From positions 31,715,393 to 31,779,392 of the forward strand of contig OX388350.1 in assembly GCA_947579665.1 (NCBI GenBank): DNA of 64,000 bases, given 5' to 3'. This stretch comes from Sympetrum striolatum (lineage: Eukaryota > Arthropoda > Insecta > Odonata > Libellulidae). The position numbers were made by a program, and so were the translations under genes. Below the pieces are notes generated by a model that saw only the letters and a program-made list of their open reading frames with translations, searched no databases and was not told where the DNA came from. Of the stretch, positions 14,101 through 29,100 are shown piece by piece (the stretch's first letter is position 1; each line of letters begins with the position of its first letter).

Positions 14101-17100
14101 TTATTATCTGTTTTGAAAATGAGTATGTCCTAGGTAAATGGACAGACAATTCTTAATCTTCATCTGAGTGTTACTGAAACTGTAGACCGATGTTCTTTTG
14201 GAAAAATCTTCCTTTCTTCAATGTCTAAATGTACAGAAGTGGTCATGATAATTCATGGCATCTATCCTTAATGGAGTGATTGTGTGTATGATTGCGTGTG
14301 ATCTATGTAAAGCTCTCATTCTTAATTCTTTCATTCTTTTTAGTCCTGGTATTGCTTCAGGGTTTTATTATTGTTATGCTGAAATTACTTTTTTAAATCA
14401 GTTTATTCTTCCCTTTTAACGTTCCATCACCCTTTGTTTCAAAGGAGCTGCAATAGAATTATTATTGGAGTAGACAGCACTTATCAAGGTGTGTTTGTGC
14501 TCAATGCACTGGCTGTGATAAAAGTCTATAACAGTTTCATCGGTTTTCTTGTTTGATTGATTTATATATTTTAAACTTTTTGGATTGGATGTTTATAAAA
14601 TTTCTGCTGCATTTGCAATATTTTTGGAATCAGTTTAATGTTCAGTTGGTTGAACATGTTGAGTGATTCTACAGAACATATTCTCTTCTTTGAGGAAAAT
14701 TAATAGAGTTCGTGTATTTCCTTGGAAAATCGCTTTTTCTCAAAAAAATGAGGTAATATTCCACTTTGATGTGTAATCGTTTTATTAGTTAGTCATGCAA
14801 ATTGTAGGGATTGGTAAGAATCAAATGTCCCATTTCAGAATTTTCTTTCATCTTTTTCAAAAATTTCTGCTGCCTGGAATTTCATATTAAGATAATGATC
14901 ATGATTTTTAAGTATCAAGTCATCATGTTATGCTTCTATTTGAGTTCTTGATTATTTTATTTTAACTGGTTTTCTTTTCACAATAACTCTTTTTTATTCT
15001 TACTAGGTCATTCTTCTGTGGCTCAAAACAAAGTACTATTGCATTGGTCTCATGAGTTTTCTGCAAATGATAAAAATTTGGAAAACTTCCAATAGTTAAT
15101 GTAATTAATTAGCTAAGAAGCTAATTTTCACTCATTTGAATAGCTTTTCAGGTTTTCAGAATTATATATTATTTCATGACTTTTTAGATATCTATTCATT
15201 CATAAAATGTATGTTGGCTTTAATTTTTTGCAATAAGTATTTTTTTTAAGTTGGAACAGCCTTGCTCTTACCAGAAGTTGAGAAACAATTGTAATAAACT
15301 TTTTGCTATAAAATCTCTCATCTCTTATATTTTCAAAATGTATTGTACAGGCTATTTTTTAATCTGTTAGGGGCTGCAAACAACGTATTTATTTCATTAC
15401 CTCACTTGATATTTCTTTCTGCAATTTTCCATGTTTTGGTTAATTGTGTTTTTAAATGCTAATGTCTTTGATAGTACAAAAGAAATTCATTATCAATCTT
15501 TATGTGTAATTATGGTCTTATAATGAGATAAACATTTTTGAGAATTTAGTAACTTATGTAGATTTATGAATAAGTTAATTTCAAGAATGAATTTTATCTT
15601 TACTGTGTATACAGATCATACATTTGAGAAATGACTTCATTTTAATAAAAGATGTGTATCCGCAATACTCTTCCTTGCAGCTAAAATTTTAAAGACAGAG
15701 ATCTTCTGTATTTTTTATTTGTCAATATTTTTTTATTTATTATTTTGCATTTCTTAAAATAATTTTCTCAGTAAAATATTTTGATTTGCCAATTTTGTGA
15801 AGAAATTATGTTTTAGTTTTCAGTACCGATAAACTGGATAATTTCTCTATTGCGATTAATTTGGCTATGCAGTATCGATTGAGCAAATTCCCTATTCATT
15901 TAAAGCCTATGAATGTAATGCTTTAATTCAAATAGATATTTATATACATAAATTAATGTTTCACTGTCATAATTCATATTTAATCTATTTTCCCTGGTCA
16001 TTGAGGTTCAAGACTGAGATTAATCTTTATTAAGTAATAAACCATTTAGTTCGACACATTATTGGGTAACACAATCATAACTTAAGTTTTGAAAAATTAT
16101 GATCTTTATTTTATTTTATTGATATTATTTTTCTTTTATTTAAATATCTATGGAGATCAAACTTTTATTTTATAAATTAGTTTTAATTTTATATACATCT
16201 TACATAAATTATATTAAACTCTGATGATTGTAATTTTTTTAAAATACTTCAACAACCAGTTCTTGCAGTATGTAATAATTACTTTGGATTGATGTAAATT
16301 GGTTTTCGATTGGGAAAAATGTTATCAGCTCTTTAACAAGATTGCCTTATTTCTCAAGCAACATGGCAAAATTTATGCTTTGTTTATGCATGAAAAAGTA
16401 CAGTGAGGACCATAATTATTCTGTGATTGAGATCTCCATCAGTACTGCCTTCAATAATCATTCACTAATTGTTAGTAAAAGTGGAAATTCTGATGTAATA
16501 GAATAATTTTTTACACTTTTGATGTGGAGCTATGTTATGAGAATTCATATTGTGTGTTAACTGGATACCTCTATTTATGAGATTATAATTTTAACTATAG
16601 ATGTTTAAATTCTGAGCAAAATTCCTTAATTTAATATTTTAGTCAGTCTAATGATAGTAATTGCGCTTAAACTTAAAATTCTGCTCTCTATTGTACATTC
16701 ATGGCTAGAATCAGTGTTTTGTGTATTCATCTTTTGTATTCCAGTAGAGGAAATTGATTTACCGCTAAGTTTGATTTTTCTAGTTGCCCTTATGCCTCCA
16801 TTGTAAATCTATGTCTAACTCATCATTTATATATATAGTCATCAACATCATTACACCAGTAAATAATTGTCCTTCTACATGATAAATCCACTCCTTAAAG
16901 CAAGGGAAGCTGTCCAATACTTAATTAAATACAGATTTTTCAAGTACTCATATCTATTGAGAAATTTGGAAACCTCAGCCTTGGTGTTATTTCTTTCCTT
17001 ATGACATTGCACGTTTTAGGTGCTATAATTGTTCATTTTGCTATTTAACCAATGAATATCTTGAATATCATCTTCTAAAGTTTATGTTCTTCCTATAAAA

Positions 17101-20100
17101 TATGGTGCAGCTCTATAATCTACATTACCTTCATAATTTTATTTCACCTTAAGATAAACATATTTAGAAGGAACTATGACCATGAATAACAATGTCTAAA
17201 ATAATTTTAAGCATCCAAAAGTTTGCTAATCAAATTTATTTTATTATCAGTAGCATTTTCTTTAGCCTTCAACATTAATTCTGTTGCCATTTCCATTGCT
17301 CATTTTGCCCAATTATTTACCAGTTTTACGCATTTTTACTCTCACAGATATCTGTTTAGATTTCAGACATTCTTAAGGTAACTACTCTAAGTTGCATTTT
17401 TTATGAGGTATGGCTATGGATTCATTGCTTCAGAAGCCAAAATTTTTTAACTTTGATTTTCCTATTTATATCCTTTTCCATACAAATATCGAGTAATTAT
17501 TATTTTCATTCATAAACCTAAGTACTTGACTACACAGATCAATTTGGAAATGGTGTAATTATCGTTAAAATCACATGGTGAGAACTAGGCAGCATTCTTC
17601 ATTACAACTAAATTGTAACAAAATTTCAAATATTCAGTCAAAACTGAGAATCTTTTGCGGAATAAGGTGAAATGTTATATAATTACTCTAAATCAGAATG
17701 GTGTAACTTGTAAAAATACTTCAAAATTAAATATTTCCCTGTTGTTTCCCTAAATCTGTGAACCTCCATTACCTGCTATTTGAATGGATGTGTAAGTCTT
17801 GAGTGTTGCTGTATGGGTGTGAGTGTGAGACTTAAGCGTTCATTTCTTAAGCACAGCTCATCAGGTCAAAATTACCTGAAAATTTTTCTGAATGAGTATC
17901 TGTTTCTTCCTGCTGTTATTTTCATTGTAAATTTGCAAGCAGTGATGTGCCATGACGATGTATGTTTTTATCTGATTTTTTATTGTCTCTCTCAAAGAAT
18001 TTGTCTTAACCACCATGGGTGCTTCAAAGATATTGTTGTTGTTGATGTAGATTGTTGTCGCCTGTGTCTCCTTGTTTCTTCAGTGCTATAAGATCTTCTG
18101 AAAGGAAGAGGATGGGAACGAGGCAGTACTTAGATATATATAAGCAGTGGTATAAAGAAAAAGTTATGACTCACAAAAGGTGTCTCCTATTTTGATATGT
18201 GTTCTTGTTTCAAAGCAAACAAAAATCTTTCGAAAAAGGAATAATTGCCTGTTCATAATTTATTTGTATATTATTATAATGTATAGGAAAAGGTGAAATA
18301 TATTTATTATTATTATAAATGCTCCTTTATGATGCATTGTTATTGCATTACATCCTGTGCATAAAAAGGGATGCAAGTTTTATTAATATCGAAAATTCCA
18401 GATAATTTTTGTTTGAGTGATTTGTTGCCTAAACCATCTGAGAGAAATAATGAATTTATTTCATTAGTTTTGCTTCAAAATTTGGGACAAATTAGATCAA
18501 ACATGATTGTAGTAAGAGGTAGTTCTCTGCTATAATTTCTAATATAACAACTTAGTGATTTCTTTCATTAAATCTATACAGTTTGGGGAAAATATGAATA
18601 ACAACAACCATTCATCCTTTTACATTACTTATAATTAATAATGCTATCTAGAAGTCTCTAGATCGCTATTTCCTTGTTGTGTATTCTTTAATATGGAATA
18701 ATCTTACTTTTAAAGGGTTAAGGATGAGGGAAGTCATCAAATTATATGATCTATATTCTTTTAAAATCATGAGATCTTTATAAAATAAAAATACTGTGAT
18801 TTTTTAATGATCATCACAATGGATCTCAAGACATAAATATCATCGAAAGATAAAATTGAACATCCCCATCCCTCCTAAGCAACCCTGCTTTTTTCTTATT
18901 GATTTGATTAATTTACAATTGGTTTCTATTCAATTACATGCATGCATGTCCTTAAAAAAACTAATAACTCTATATTTCAGAAGTGTTCAGATTAATCTAT
19001 TTTTTTATTCTTCATTGATTTAATCTTTTAATTATTTATAAATAATAAATGAAAATTGGTGGCCTATGCCTCCGAGTGCTGCTGGTGTCACAGGTCTACC
19101 ATCCTCCGGATTTCATATTTATAATTAACTTTTTTATTCATATCCACATTAACATCTATTCCTGCTTTTAATTTGTCATACTAAATTTTATATTTCTTTA
19201 ATCTGCAGTTAAATGTGTGGGATGATTTGTTTCAATATTTCTTTTGGCAATTTCAGGATTCATTTAACTTTAACATGTGCTTTATAATTTTAATCAGTAG
19301 CAATAAGGAAAATCTGGCTGACCACATCAGTTAAAATTTTTAATTTATTGTGAAGTATTTTTCTTGATTTTGTTTTGTTCAAACCGTATTATTTATATGT
19401 ATTCAATTCTTGGATGCTTGAGCTTACTACTAAAGCTAATGATTGTGTTTTTTTTCTTTCCTTTGGAATTTTGTCATGGTATTTCTAAAGGGATGTCAAG
19501 GGAAAATGGAATAATAATTCTGAATGCATTTCATCAAACTTCATAATTATGAGAGATGGCTTGAAAAATGATTTAAAGTTTCTGTTTTCGTCATGAAGTT
19601 CTCTTCATTTTTCACTAACTTATGTTAAATCATTGATTGTTTTATAATGTAAATCTTTTCAGACATAAACATCATGATTGCTTTCAAATTATTAAAATGT
19701 ATATACGAAATCACATTACTGCTGATTCTTTGCATATATCTCCACAATCCTTGTCAAAAGTTATGTTATATATTGGTTTAATGCATGCAATTGAATGCTT
19801 ATTATTAAATCATAATTTTCTGAGCATGTTGCTTATTGTTAATTTGCTTTTATTTATTTTTTGTCCTTGACCATCCTCAATAAACCTTTGCCATCTATAA
19901 CCTTCAATATAACCGTTCAATTAAATCCCACCACTCATAACATTCCATTAAAAATGAATCATTTCTCTAAACATTTCATTTGCAATTCATTTTACCACTT
20001 CTGTCGTATATTTTTCTAATTTTTTTCATCTTTCATTTACCTGTTATGAATACTGTATTATATCGAATCTCTGATATTCTGAACATTTCATATAATTTTA

Positions 20101-23100
20101 ATTTCATGCCATTGAATTTCCCCTACCTGAACATATAAATTGGCAATATATGTTCCTTCCCAAATTTTGTTTTGTGTGTTCTATGTTTGCATCATCTCAT
20201 ATCTTACATTGTAAAATTTTGTATGTATTCCCAATCTCCTCATGTTCCACCATCATCGCTTTCTGCTTCGTATCCTTTGTTATCTCCACTGCTTCCTCTG
20301 ACTTAACAGCCCATTCATCCTTCGACACGACCTATGTCCTCTGCTTCTGGTATTATGGAGAATGCTCCCCCATCTCCTGAACCTACCCAATCACCTATCA
20401 CAGCACCAAAACAGTTGATCCCTCAATCTTTTGAGGGCTATGACAGCAATGACAATGATGATTTAGATGATGCCTATTCATCCACCGAAGACCTATTGGA
20501 GCCAATTGCACGGAGTAGGAAGCCAAATGCAAGGTTATCTGGAAAGAAGATAAATCCTTTGGAGGTGGGTTTGGAAGAGATCTGTGTTTCCTGTACTTAG
20601 AAGACTTGTGAGAAATCCATTGGCTGCCAGTAAAAATTTTAAATTCATCAATATCACCATAGCCTTCTAATTTCTCTACTAGAAACAATAATGCTCGTTT
20701 GTTTTTGCAGTAGGCAGCTTTTCTTCCAATGTAACTTTAACAAAGGTTAATTTGTCTTAGAAACATGAAAATTCCTTCAAGACTTTTTAATTCAATAACT
20801 GCCCATTTTAATGACGCTATAGAGAATTATTCGCTTTTATGTATAAAATAATTAGATTAATTTTTGCAAAATGTTATAATTCTCTAGTAACATTGCTTTG
20901 ATTTAGTTATTTGTTTATTATTAAGTTAACTGTAAGTTTGATTATTTTTATTTATATGGCCTCTTGGAATTTTTCATCCACGATAAGATAATTTTATTCT
21001 TCCTGAAAATGTTGTTTACTACTGCTGAAACATATATAGCTGATTTTTTGTGGTCTAGTAATTTCTTATGATTTTGCTCTATATAATTTTATAACATTAT
21101 AGTCCCTTGCATTGAAATGTCTTCTAAAGCAAAGATAAATTTCAATTCATTACTTCTCTTGTCTGCGTTTTGTTATTTTTTCTGAGTTTTGATCTATCAA
21201 TGGCAGTAACTTTTTTTTATATGTTGAAATTCATTAGTACTTTTTTGTTTCATCTAGTTTTTCAATTAAGGGGACCTTACTCCTTTAAAATTCATCTTGT
21301 ATTAGAAAAAATCATATGATATGATCATAGTGAATGAACTCTTTCTTCTTCCCAGCTTAAGGTAGTAGGAATTCTATTTAAAATATTATAGGGGCTAAGC
21401 TAAATTATATTATTAACTTAGAGAATTATTTATACCTTTCATCTGTATTTAAATTTATTGTGAATTTCATATTTTAATTATGATTTACAAAATAATATTG
21501 TGGAATATTATTTAGGAAGATGCAATATTTCTTCTTTGCTTCACTGTCTCCTGCATTTCTTATGTTTTGTTTGCATCTTTATGAGCATAAAATACAGCAT
21601 TAGCATCAAAGTTGGGTTTTCTAAAAAAATTCGTTGTTATAAATCCTCTGATATTTAATTTTAAAATGTCTAAATTAGTAGCAGATAAAAACCGTTTTGA
21701 TTTAATCCCACCCCACTTTGAACTAACATGTCATATCAATTAGAAAAGATCCTCCCTGTACTAGCAGAGTGACACTATTTAAAACTGTGGAAAAACATAT
21801 TATCCTTATCTTTGGTAAAAGTAAGGTTTAGGAATCTCTGAATTGGAACTCTTCCATCTAATTTGATATATTTAGCATAATAATCAAGGTTATTCTAATT
21901 TGACCTGAGAACAAATAAATATTTATTTTATCTAAAATAACATAAATATATGTTTAAATTTCCTTACTTTGTAAATAATTTTCAATAAATTCAAATATTA
22001 TTAATTAATGAGAGACTATGAAAGTTACTTAAAGAAATGTTTTGTTTAAAGTATTCAAATGAAAATTTAGTGGAATTTCCTATTGATTAAATATCATAGT
22101 TGTTAATATTATCATATATTTTCGTCAGTTAATAGAACATGAGATTCATGGTTTTCATAAACATTTCTTGCTCTCTGTTACTGTGTACAAACTGTCAATA
22201 ACTTTTGCTATTGTAATGTAAACATTCTTTAATGGCTCTAAAATTCTACTTAACATGCACATGTGTAAAGTGAGGTTAACCGTATTTCTGTGATTATGTA
22301 TACATAATAATATTGTGTATATTTAATTTTGTTGATACGACCATTCTTATTCTTTCTGTAAAGGTTTGCGCTTTTATTTAATTGTGCTGTTATTGTTTGA
22401 AGAGTTGCTTTCCTTGCTTATGTCCATGTGATATTTTCTGCATTGGCTTCAAGACTTCCATGGTCTTGATATTTACACTATTACATACCGTTGCAGTAAA
22501 ATAGCTGCTTCTTATCAAGGCAAACCACTGTTAGCTATTGAAATTGTCAAGAATCACTCCGTCCCAAAAGTGCTTCACTTAATGATTTACTGTATAGTAA
22601 TGTGATAGTCCACTTATGGTGAACCTAAAGTTAAGGAGATCTGTATCTGAAATAGGTGTTCATAAAGTGAAAAACAAAGCAAATCTATAGCAATATGATA
22701 TATTTCTAATGAAACACCTGAAACAAAATGCAATTAAGTGATGATTTCATTACCCTGTTTCGATGGATATGGCAAAATATTCATAATTTATTACTTGCTA
22801 TTAGTTTTCCTTTTTAGGTAAATATCAGCTTATTATTTTATTTGAATCAATTCGTATTTTTCTTCATGCTTAGTTACTCAATTACGCATTATTGAAAATT
22901 CAACATCATTGCCTTGTAATAATGAGAATTTTTTACTTAATCATCAACTTTTGCTTCTTAACATGAGCCCAATAGTTACACAGATTATTAAGTTAATTTG
23001 TATTTTTAAGATTCTAAGATTTTTGATATCACAGTGTTTGTTGTTATTAACTCCTGGTAGTGAATGTATTTCAGTTGTAAGTTTTAAGTTCAATTTCAGT

Positions 23101-26100
23101 TGTAAGTAATATAAGTTACAACTATTTCCAAATAATTATAAATCTTTAAGAATAACTTTTTTTATCTGCATAGGTCATCTTCAAGTATATTATCTGTTAT
23201 TTAAAGATTTCAGTGAGACCATTGTGCATGTTTGAACAGTAGTAAATAGGTATATTTAAGTAAATTTCAACTTTTTTCCTCACAGGGAGTCAAAGGATCT
23301 GGTCCAATTAAAATGTCAGTCAGTGACAAATTAAAATTCTTTGAGAAAGCCATGGTAGAGCAGAATCAACCCTCACAAAAGTCGGGTATGTATGGCACTA
23401 TCCTTTACCAAGTATATGTCATTCTTAGGTTTTTACTTTTAAAACTTTTTAAATCAAAGAATTTGAATTCCAAATCTTGTTTGAAAGTATTTACTTTTCA
23501 TTAAGTAATTCATGAGGTATTAATATTTTGTTTTATATTGATTTATAAGTTAAATTGTAATTCAAAATTCCCTCATATTCAGCAGAGATACAGACACAGA
23601 CTTAATTATTGGCAAGTTGGATGAAAAGCTATATCTTATAAACAGCTTGTTATTCATTACTTCACGTTATATTTTGGCTCTAAAGTTCCCCAGTTGAAAA
23701 ACTGCATCATATAATTTTTTTACTCAATAAAAGAGCATAATTCTTCAATTAATCAAGATTATATTTGATTTATTTATCACTGCATCAGTTAGTTAAAATA
23801 ATCTAATAGCAATATTATTTGTATTCTGTTTTATGTTTTTTGTGGGTTATGAGCATAGTGTAACTGCAGTTATCATGTCCAAAATATTTATTTCATTTTT
23901 AAGTTTTACATCTATGATTCACAACTTGATATTTATTTCATTCTAATTTGAAATGCTTTGTGTTATGAGAGATTTGTCTTTAATTACTCTTGTTTTTGTA
24001 TAACTATATTTTTACTATTTATATGCTTTTCATTTTACAATTTTCTGTTTCTATTTCTACCATATTTAGAAAAGGTATTCAGTTTCATTAGCCAAGATGA
24101 GTTAGAGCGAATGAAACAAGAAGAAGGTGAGTCTTTTTTTTCTGTATCCATTACCCTTTATTTATCAGTGATTGAAATGCAGTATCATAGCAAAAAGGCA
24201 TATTCTCAATTACATATTATTTTTTTCTTGATTGATTCTTATTTGTTTTTTCATCGAAATGCCTGATGAGTTACCGTAAAATTTCTGTATCCGTAGAATT
24301 TTTATATATGATTATGATTTTTATAAAATTGCTTTAAGTAAATTTTCCATGGATCGCGTAGTAATGATAAGAATCATTTATGTGATAGGCTGCAAAATAT
24401 TTTAGCAGTCTGTTAGTAATTTTTCTGAGAAAAAAGATGATAAGATTACTTTTAAGATGTCTGTATTGATTGAAATGGAATTTTTTAAAGCTCCTTTAAA
24501 ATTTTAAATTGGAAGTCATTTTAGCTAGTGACTAACTGACTTAAATACTTTTGAAAAACCATACATTCTACCATTAATCTTATATTTAAATTAAAGAAAG
24601 TCCCTATTGCAGTATTGCATTTCTTTGTCATTAAGAAATGTTGTCTCTCTAAGCTGTAAATTATTTATATTTACATGATCTGCTCCATGCTATTGCTGAA
24701 GGTTTATATAATCAAAACTGAGCAATAATTTGAATTAAATGCCTATAAATTTAGACTTATGCCATTAAAATTATTATTTTTATCCCTATTACCTGATTTT
24801 AATATATAATTTTGTATTTTTTATATGTTTAGAAAAGAAAATTGCATCATTGTCGAAGGATGAGTTGATATCATGGACCCAGCTGGATGATGGAGATGAA
24901 GAAGACATTGAAGGGAATATAACAAGGACTCTTAGGTATTTTAAGTTTATTTTTATTTCTGTAGCTTAATCATAGCAGCATTGATATTTATCAAATCTAA
25001 TTGTAAGTTCTACAAATATTTTCAAATCTACAATTCTTGCTGTTTTTATCTAGTGTATTTCATTGATTTTGTTCAATTTTATGGAAATGTGTATGAATAT
25101 ATATTATTTTTTCTTGTCTGAGTTCTTAGTTGATATTATTCGAAAAAATATTGTATGAAAATACAGGTGAAATGTGTTTGCAAGGTTTTAGTCATTTTTC
25201 TCTGATATTCTGTTCTAGACAAAATGTTACAGCTCCAGCTATAGTTAGGACTGCCAAGGCTGAGAGGAGGCTGAAGGAGAAAATGAAATATGAGGTAATT
25301 GATAAACAAATGATTAAGAGTGAACCTGTTACTAGGAAGTAATGCTCAATTTGTAAACATAATTTCTTTCAAATATTTAGAAAAACAACAGTACATTTTT
25401 GAATGATACGTCTGATCACAAATTTAGTTTCCAATTCAGATTTCTTTTGACCCAAGTTCAAATAAATCTATTCTCAGTATAAGCTAGAAGTGATTCAGTA
25501 TCGGAAATGATGGAATTGAAGTTAAATTTAGCACATTTTGGAAAGCCCCCATTTACAGAAGTGAAAAGGACGTTGCTCTGTAGTTTAGTGGTCAGAGCAC
25601 CTGCCTGGAAAGCAGGAGACCTGGGTTTGAGTACCATCCAAGTCACTTTTTTTCTCTTCTTGTACACACTTGACCCAGTATCATGTAATGTATATCCTCA
25701 CCAGTTTTTAGTCATAGAATTTAAGGCCCTCACTTTAATAAAGACAGTGGCATTTATTTACACTATAAATTGCTTGATCCAAGTTTTAAAATTATTTTTT
25801 TTTGTAGTTCAGAATATAATGAATGTCAAAAAATTCATGGAGATGATCATGATTTTAAGGTTGAAGTTTTTTGCAAAGATAATTTCTTTTTATATGAACT
25901 ATATTGCCAAATATTTTAATTTCCATTTCTATAGCAATCAGAGGATTGCTTAAAAAGTATGAGGATTCATAGCTACTCATTGCCTTTTCATTATCATTCT
26001 ACCTAAATTACATATTTTTTCAGGAATCAAAAATTATGGCTTACCTCATAAGCCGCTATCTATTTCCAAATTGGTTGTAGAAGTTTAATTTATTATCAGA

Positions 26101-29100
26101 TAGATGCCTGCATTCTTTAATTGGAATGTCCATGTGGTTTTTGTGTTCATCTACCCATCGAATTCTATTAAACTTTCCTTTTCTGTTTATTTTCAGGGAG
26201 CTCCTACCGATGATTACAAAGACTCTGAACCTCTTCTTCATTCTGAAGAAAGAGAGCTTTCACCTGCAGAAGAAAGAGCATTAAAGGCTGAGAAACGTGC
26301 TGCATGGAGACAAGCAAGGCTCAAGTCCCTTGAACAGGTTAGACAGAACCTAACTTAAACCTTCAGTGCTTGCATGGGTACACCCCAGGAGCTCGTATTT
26401 TGGCTTTTGAGTTTTTTTAGAACATATTACAGTAATTTTTTTATGAAAATAGTTTGTACTCATGATAAGAATTAGCAGTGGCGTAGCATGATAAGAATTA
26501 GCCGCCCCAGGGCAGCCCCATATAAAAAATTGTTTGGGGGCCCTTAGGAAGGGTAAAGATTTCTCACAAAAGAAAAAAAAATGTTTGCTTAAAATTAAAA
26601 GAAATATTTATTCATCATAATTATCTAACTGTCACTTTTTCCAAAATTTTTACAAACAATTCAAATTAAATATACACTCTCCTTGCCTTTTTTTCGGCAA
26701 ACTGATTTATTAAATCATTTATAACTGATAATGACTTTAGTTTTTCTAAAGTTTCTGCCTCTATAAACAAATTTGGGAAGTTTTTATTAATTTTTGCTTA
26801 TGCACATTGGGGGCCCCCGTGGCCCGGGGGCCCCGTATAATTGATACGACAGATACGGCGGTAGCTACGCCCCTGAGAATTGGTATTGGTTTGGTGGTCA
26901 ACAAATTTTGGAGTATAGGCAACCCACAACCCAACCAAAATTATTCGTTCACATTTTGCCTTTTGGAAGCTGTAGTTGTAGTAGTTTACATATTTTGTTT
27001 CATTACAAATGTCTCAGTAATTATTTGGCATAAATTAATACATGGAAACAACCTACAATACCCTCATTCTCCGAGAAAACTAATGTGATGTACCCTACAC
27101 CAACACCCACGCGAGCACTCACATTCCAAAATTCTATGAAAGCACTGAAGGGTTAAATGCATCACTAAATATTTTACTTTACATTATGAAAAAATATGAT
27201 CTTAACATGTCATTCATGTAAAACTTCAGTTGAATTAATGTTGAGGTTATAATTTTAACTCTTGCTTTTCTTTTAAAATTTACTGTATTGAATTATAGTA
27301 TGAGTCCTAATCCAAGTGTAGCAACTAAAGTATTGGAAACAATATTTGCCTTTGCCCATTTTTTCTAAGTAGTTCAAAATTTTGAAATATGTTCCTTTTC
27401 TCTTATGTTTTCTACCCTCATCGGTAATTGTCTGGATTCATATATCTTCCTCTAAATTTCATTTCCTCAACTTCATAACTAATGTCTCCCCTTTCTGAGC
27501 CCTCAACATTTTGTGGTAATGTTTGACTAAGTCCTATCCTCAGTATCCATTTCCTTTGGTATTTCATGCAGTGTTTTCAATTATATTCATAAGATCATTC
27601 ATCTTTTAATTTTCTTCATCATTCATTCAAATTTTGATTTTTTTTCTGTTGAACTAGGTACAGTGCTTATCTCTGCTTAAATGTGGTATTAAATTAATAC
27701 GAAATACAAGAAGCTATACGATTGGTTGAGTCAATTGAATATAATTAAAGAAGAATGATTTATTTTCTTAGGATGCCCTCCAAGCTCAGATGGTTATTAA
27801 GAAGATGACAGAAATGATTGACACTAAAAGCAATTCTCCTGGAATTGATGCCACTGATGGCACTACAGATTCTGGTCCTGACAACAGTAGCAATAACAAT
27901 AATTTATTAGGAAAAGATGCCGAGAACAATATTCAGGTATGAATCATTTTTGATTTACCATGATTAAAGCCTGAATTTTGGATTTATGTTTCAGAACTAT
28001 TGAATGTTTAAAGGATCTTCAGGAAGCTTTTTGAGCCAATTAAAAAATGTTTCTCTGGTTGGCTTATAATTCAAAGCTTGGTGGTGGTTACAGCAACTGG
28101 TTTAATCGCTTTTGTCCATTTTTTACAGATCTCTTTATCAATACAGGTATTCTATTTGTCCACCTTTAGCAACTATGCAATGTGAGTAACACTGGCTCAA
28201 CCAAGAATTTGTTTGTCATTCAAGAAAAATTGTGACAAACATGGTTCATATTGATTTCCTTCATCACAGATTATCTGATTCTTTCAAAATTTATGGAAAG
28301 GATATCAGAGGTTATCCTCTTATTATTTACTATCAATAATATACTTTTCTCAATTACTTGGCCATGCTGGTGATACTTTACATGCATTGAATCAACTTCT
28401 TTTATCTAAGTTTCTTTTGGATGTATTTGGATCTAAGTTATCCTTTCAAGAATTATTTTTTCAAGCAATACATTTAATTAAAATTACTTACAACAAAAAA
28501 ATTAAGTTCCTTTAAAATCCCTTTTATATCTTTTGGCGTTCTTTTAATATTAGCACCTTCAGTTAATTGAATAAGTATTTGTGAGGATATAATTCGAGTA
28601 ACCGGGAGGCTGAAATATTTTCAATTATTTTGAATATTTTGCAATTGTTTTTGGTTTCTCATTCTTGTTTTGACTTTGTATTTTCTTCTTTGAATCATTT
28701 TAACCGTTTCTTTGGTGATTTGTTTTGTTGCCTAATTTGAGCCCTCTTATCCCAATGCCTCTTTCTCTTCCTCTCTTGGTTTTTATCATCCGTAGTACAT
28801 GTGATGAGCCGGTGCAAACAAATTGTGCTGGCGCGATCCCTCATACATCCTGGCAGGAGTGTAAGTCTTTTGTTATTACATGGAGGAAAGATTTTTATAC
28901 GAGCTACGTACTTTTTAGCTTCTAAATCAGCTTGTGTAAATATGACTGCTAACGATCTAGGGACTTCTGTACATAGTTTTAGCATTGCTAGGCTACTCTC
29001 TTTATGGACATGCATTGTATAAATTGTGTTGATGCATTTTTCATGTTGCTCAAGTGATTAGTGTGCTTCTGCAAAGTGCTTGTTTTGTATTAACTTTTAT

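Larger units (their letters stand above)
5626..20309 (+). other. scrib: 14.7-kb scrib intron
   Basis: AT-rich with no long conserved open frame. It contains a SINE-like copy (about 7480-7600), two weak TA-flanked inverted-repeat pairs (10294-11035, 11424-12360) and a possible alternative last exon at 12604. Nothing else recognised. Confidence 0.7.

Noticed and set aside
17780..18091. 103-codon plus-strand open frame in the long scrib intron
   Set aside because: Cys/Val/Leu-rich random-looking product, no splice context in phase with scrib and no known motif.
25572..25645. Functional tRNA-Ser(GGA) gene
   Set aside because: It has A- and B-box-like sequence and an anticodon-like loop, but the acceptor stem does not pair and the same body with the same T-rich tail recurs at 56550-56640. 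A SINE explains it better.
28695..29015. Minus-strand 106-codon open frame
   Set aside because: No recognisable domain and no upstream signal. It overlaps the plus-strand exon-like block, which has better splice signals.
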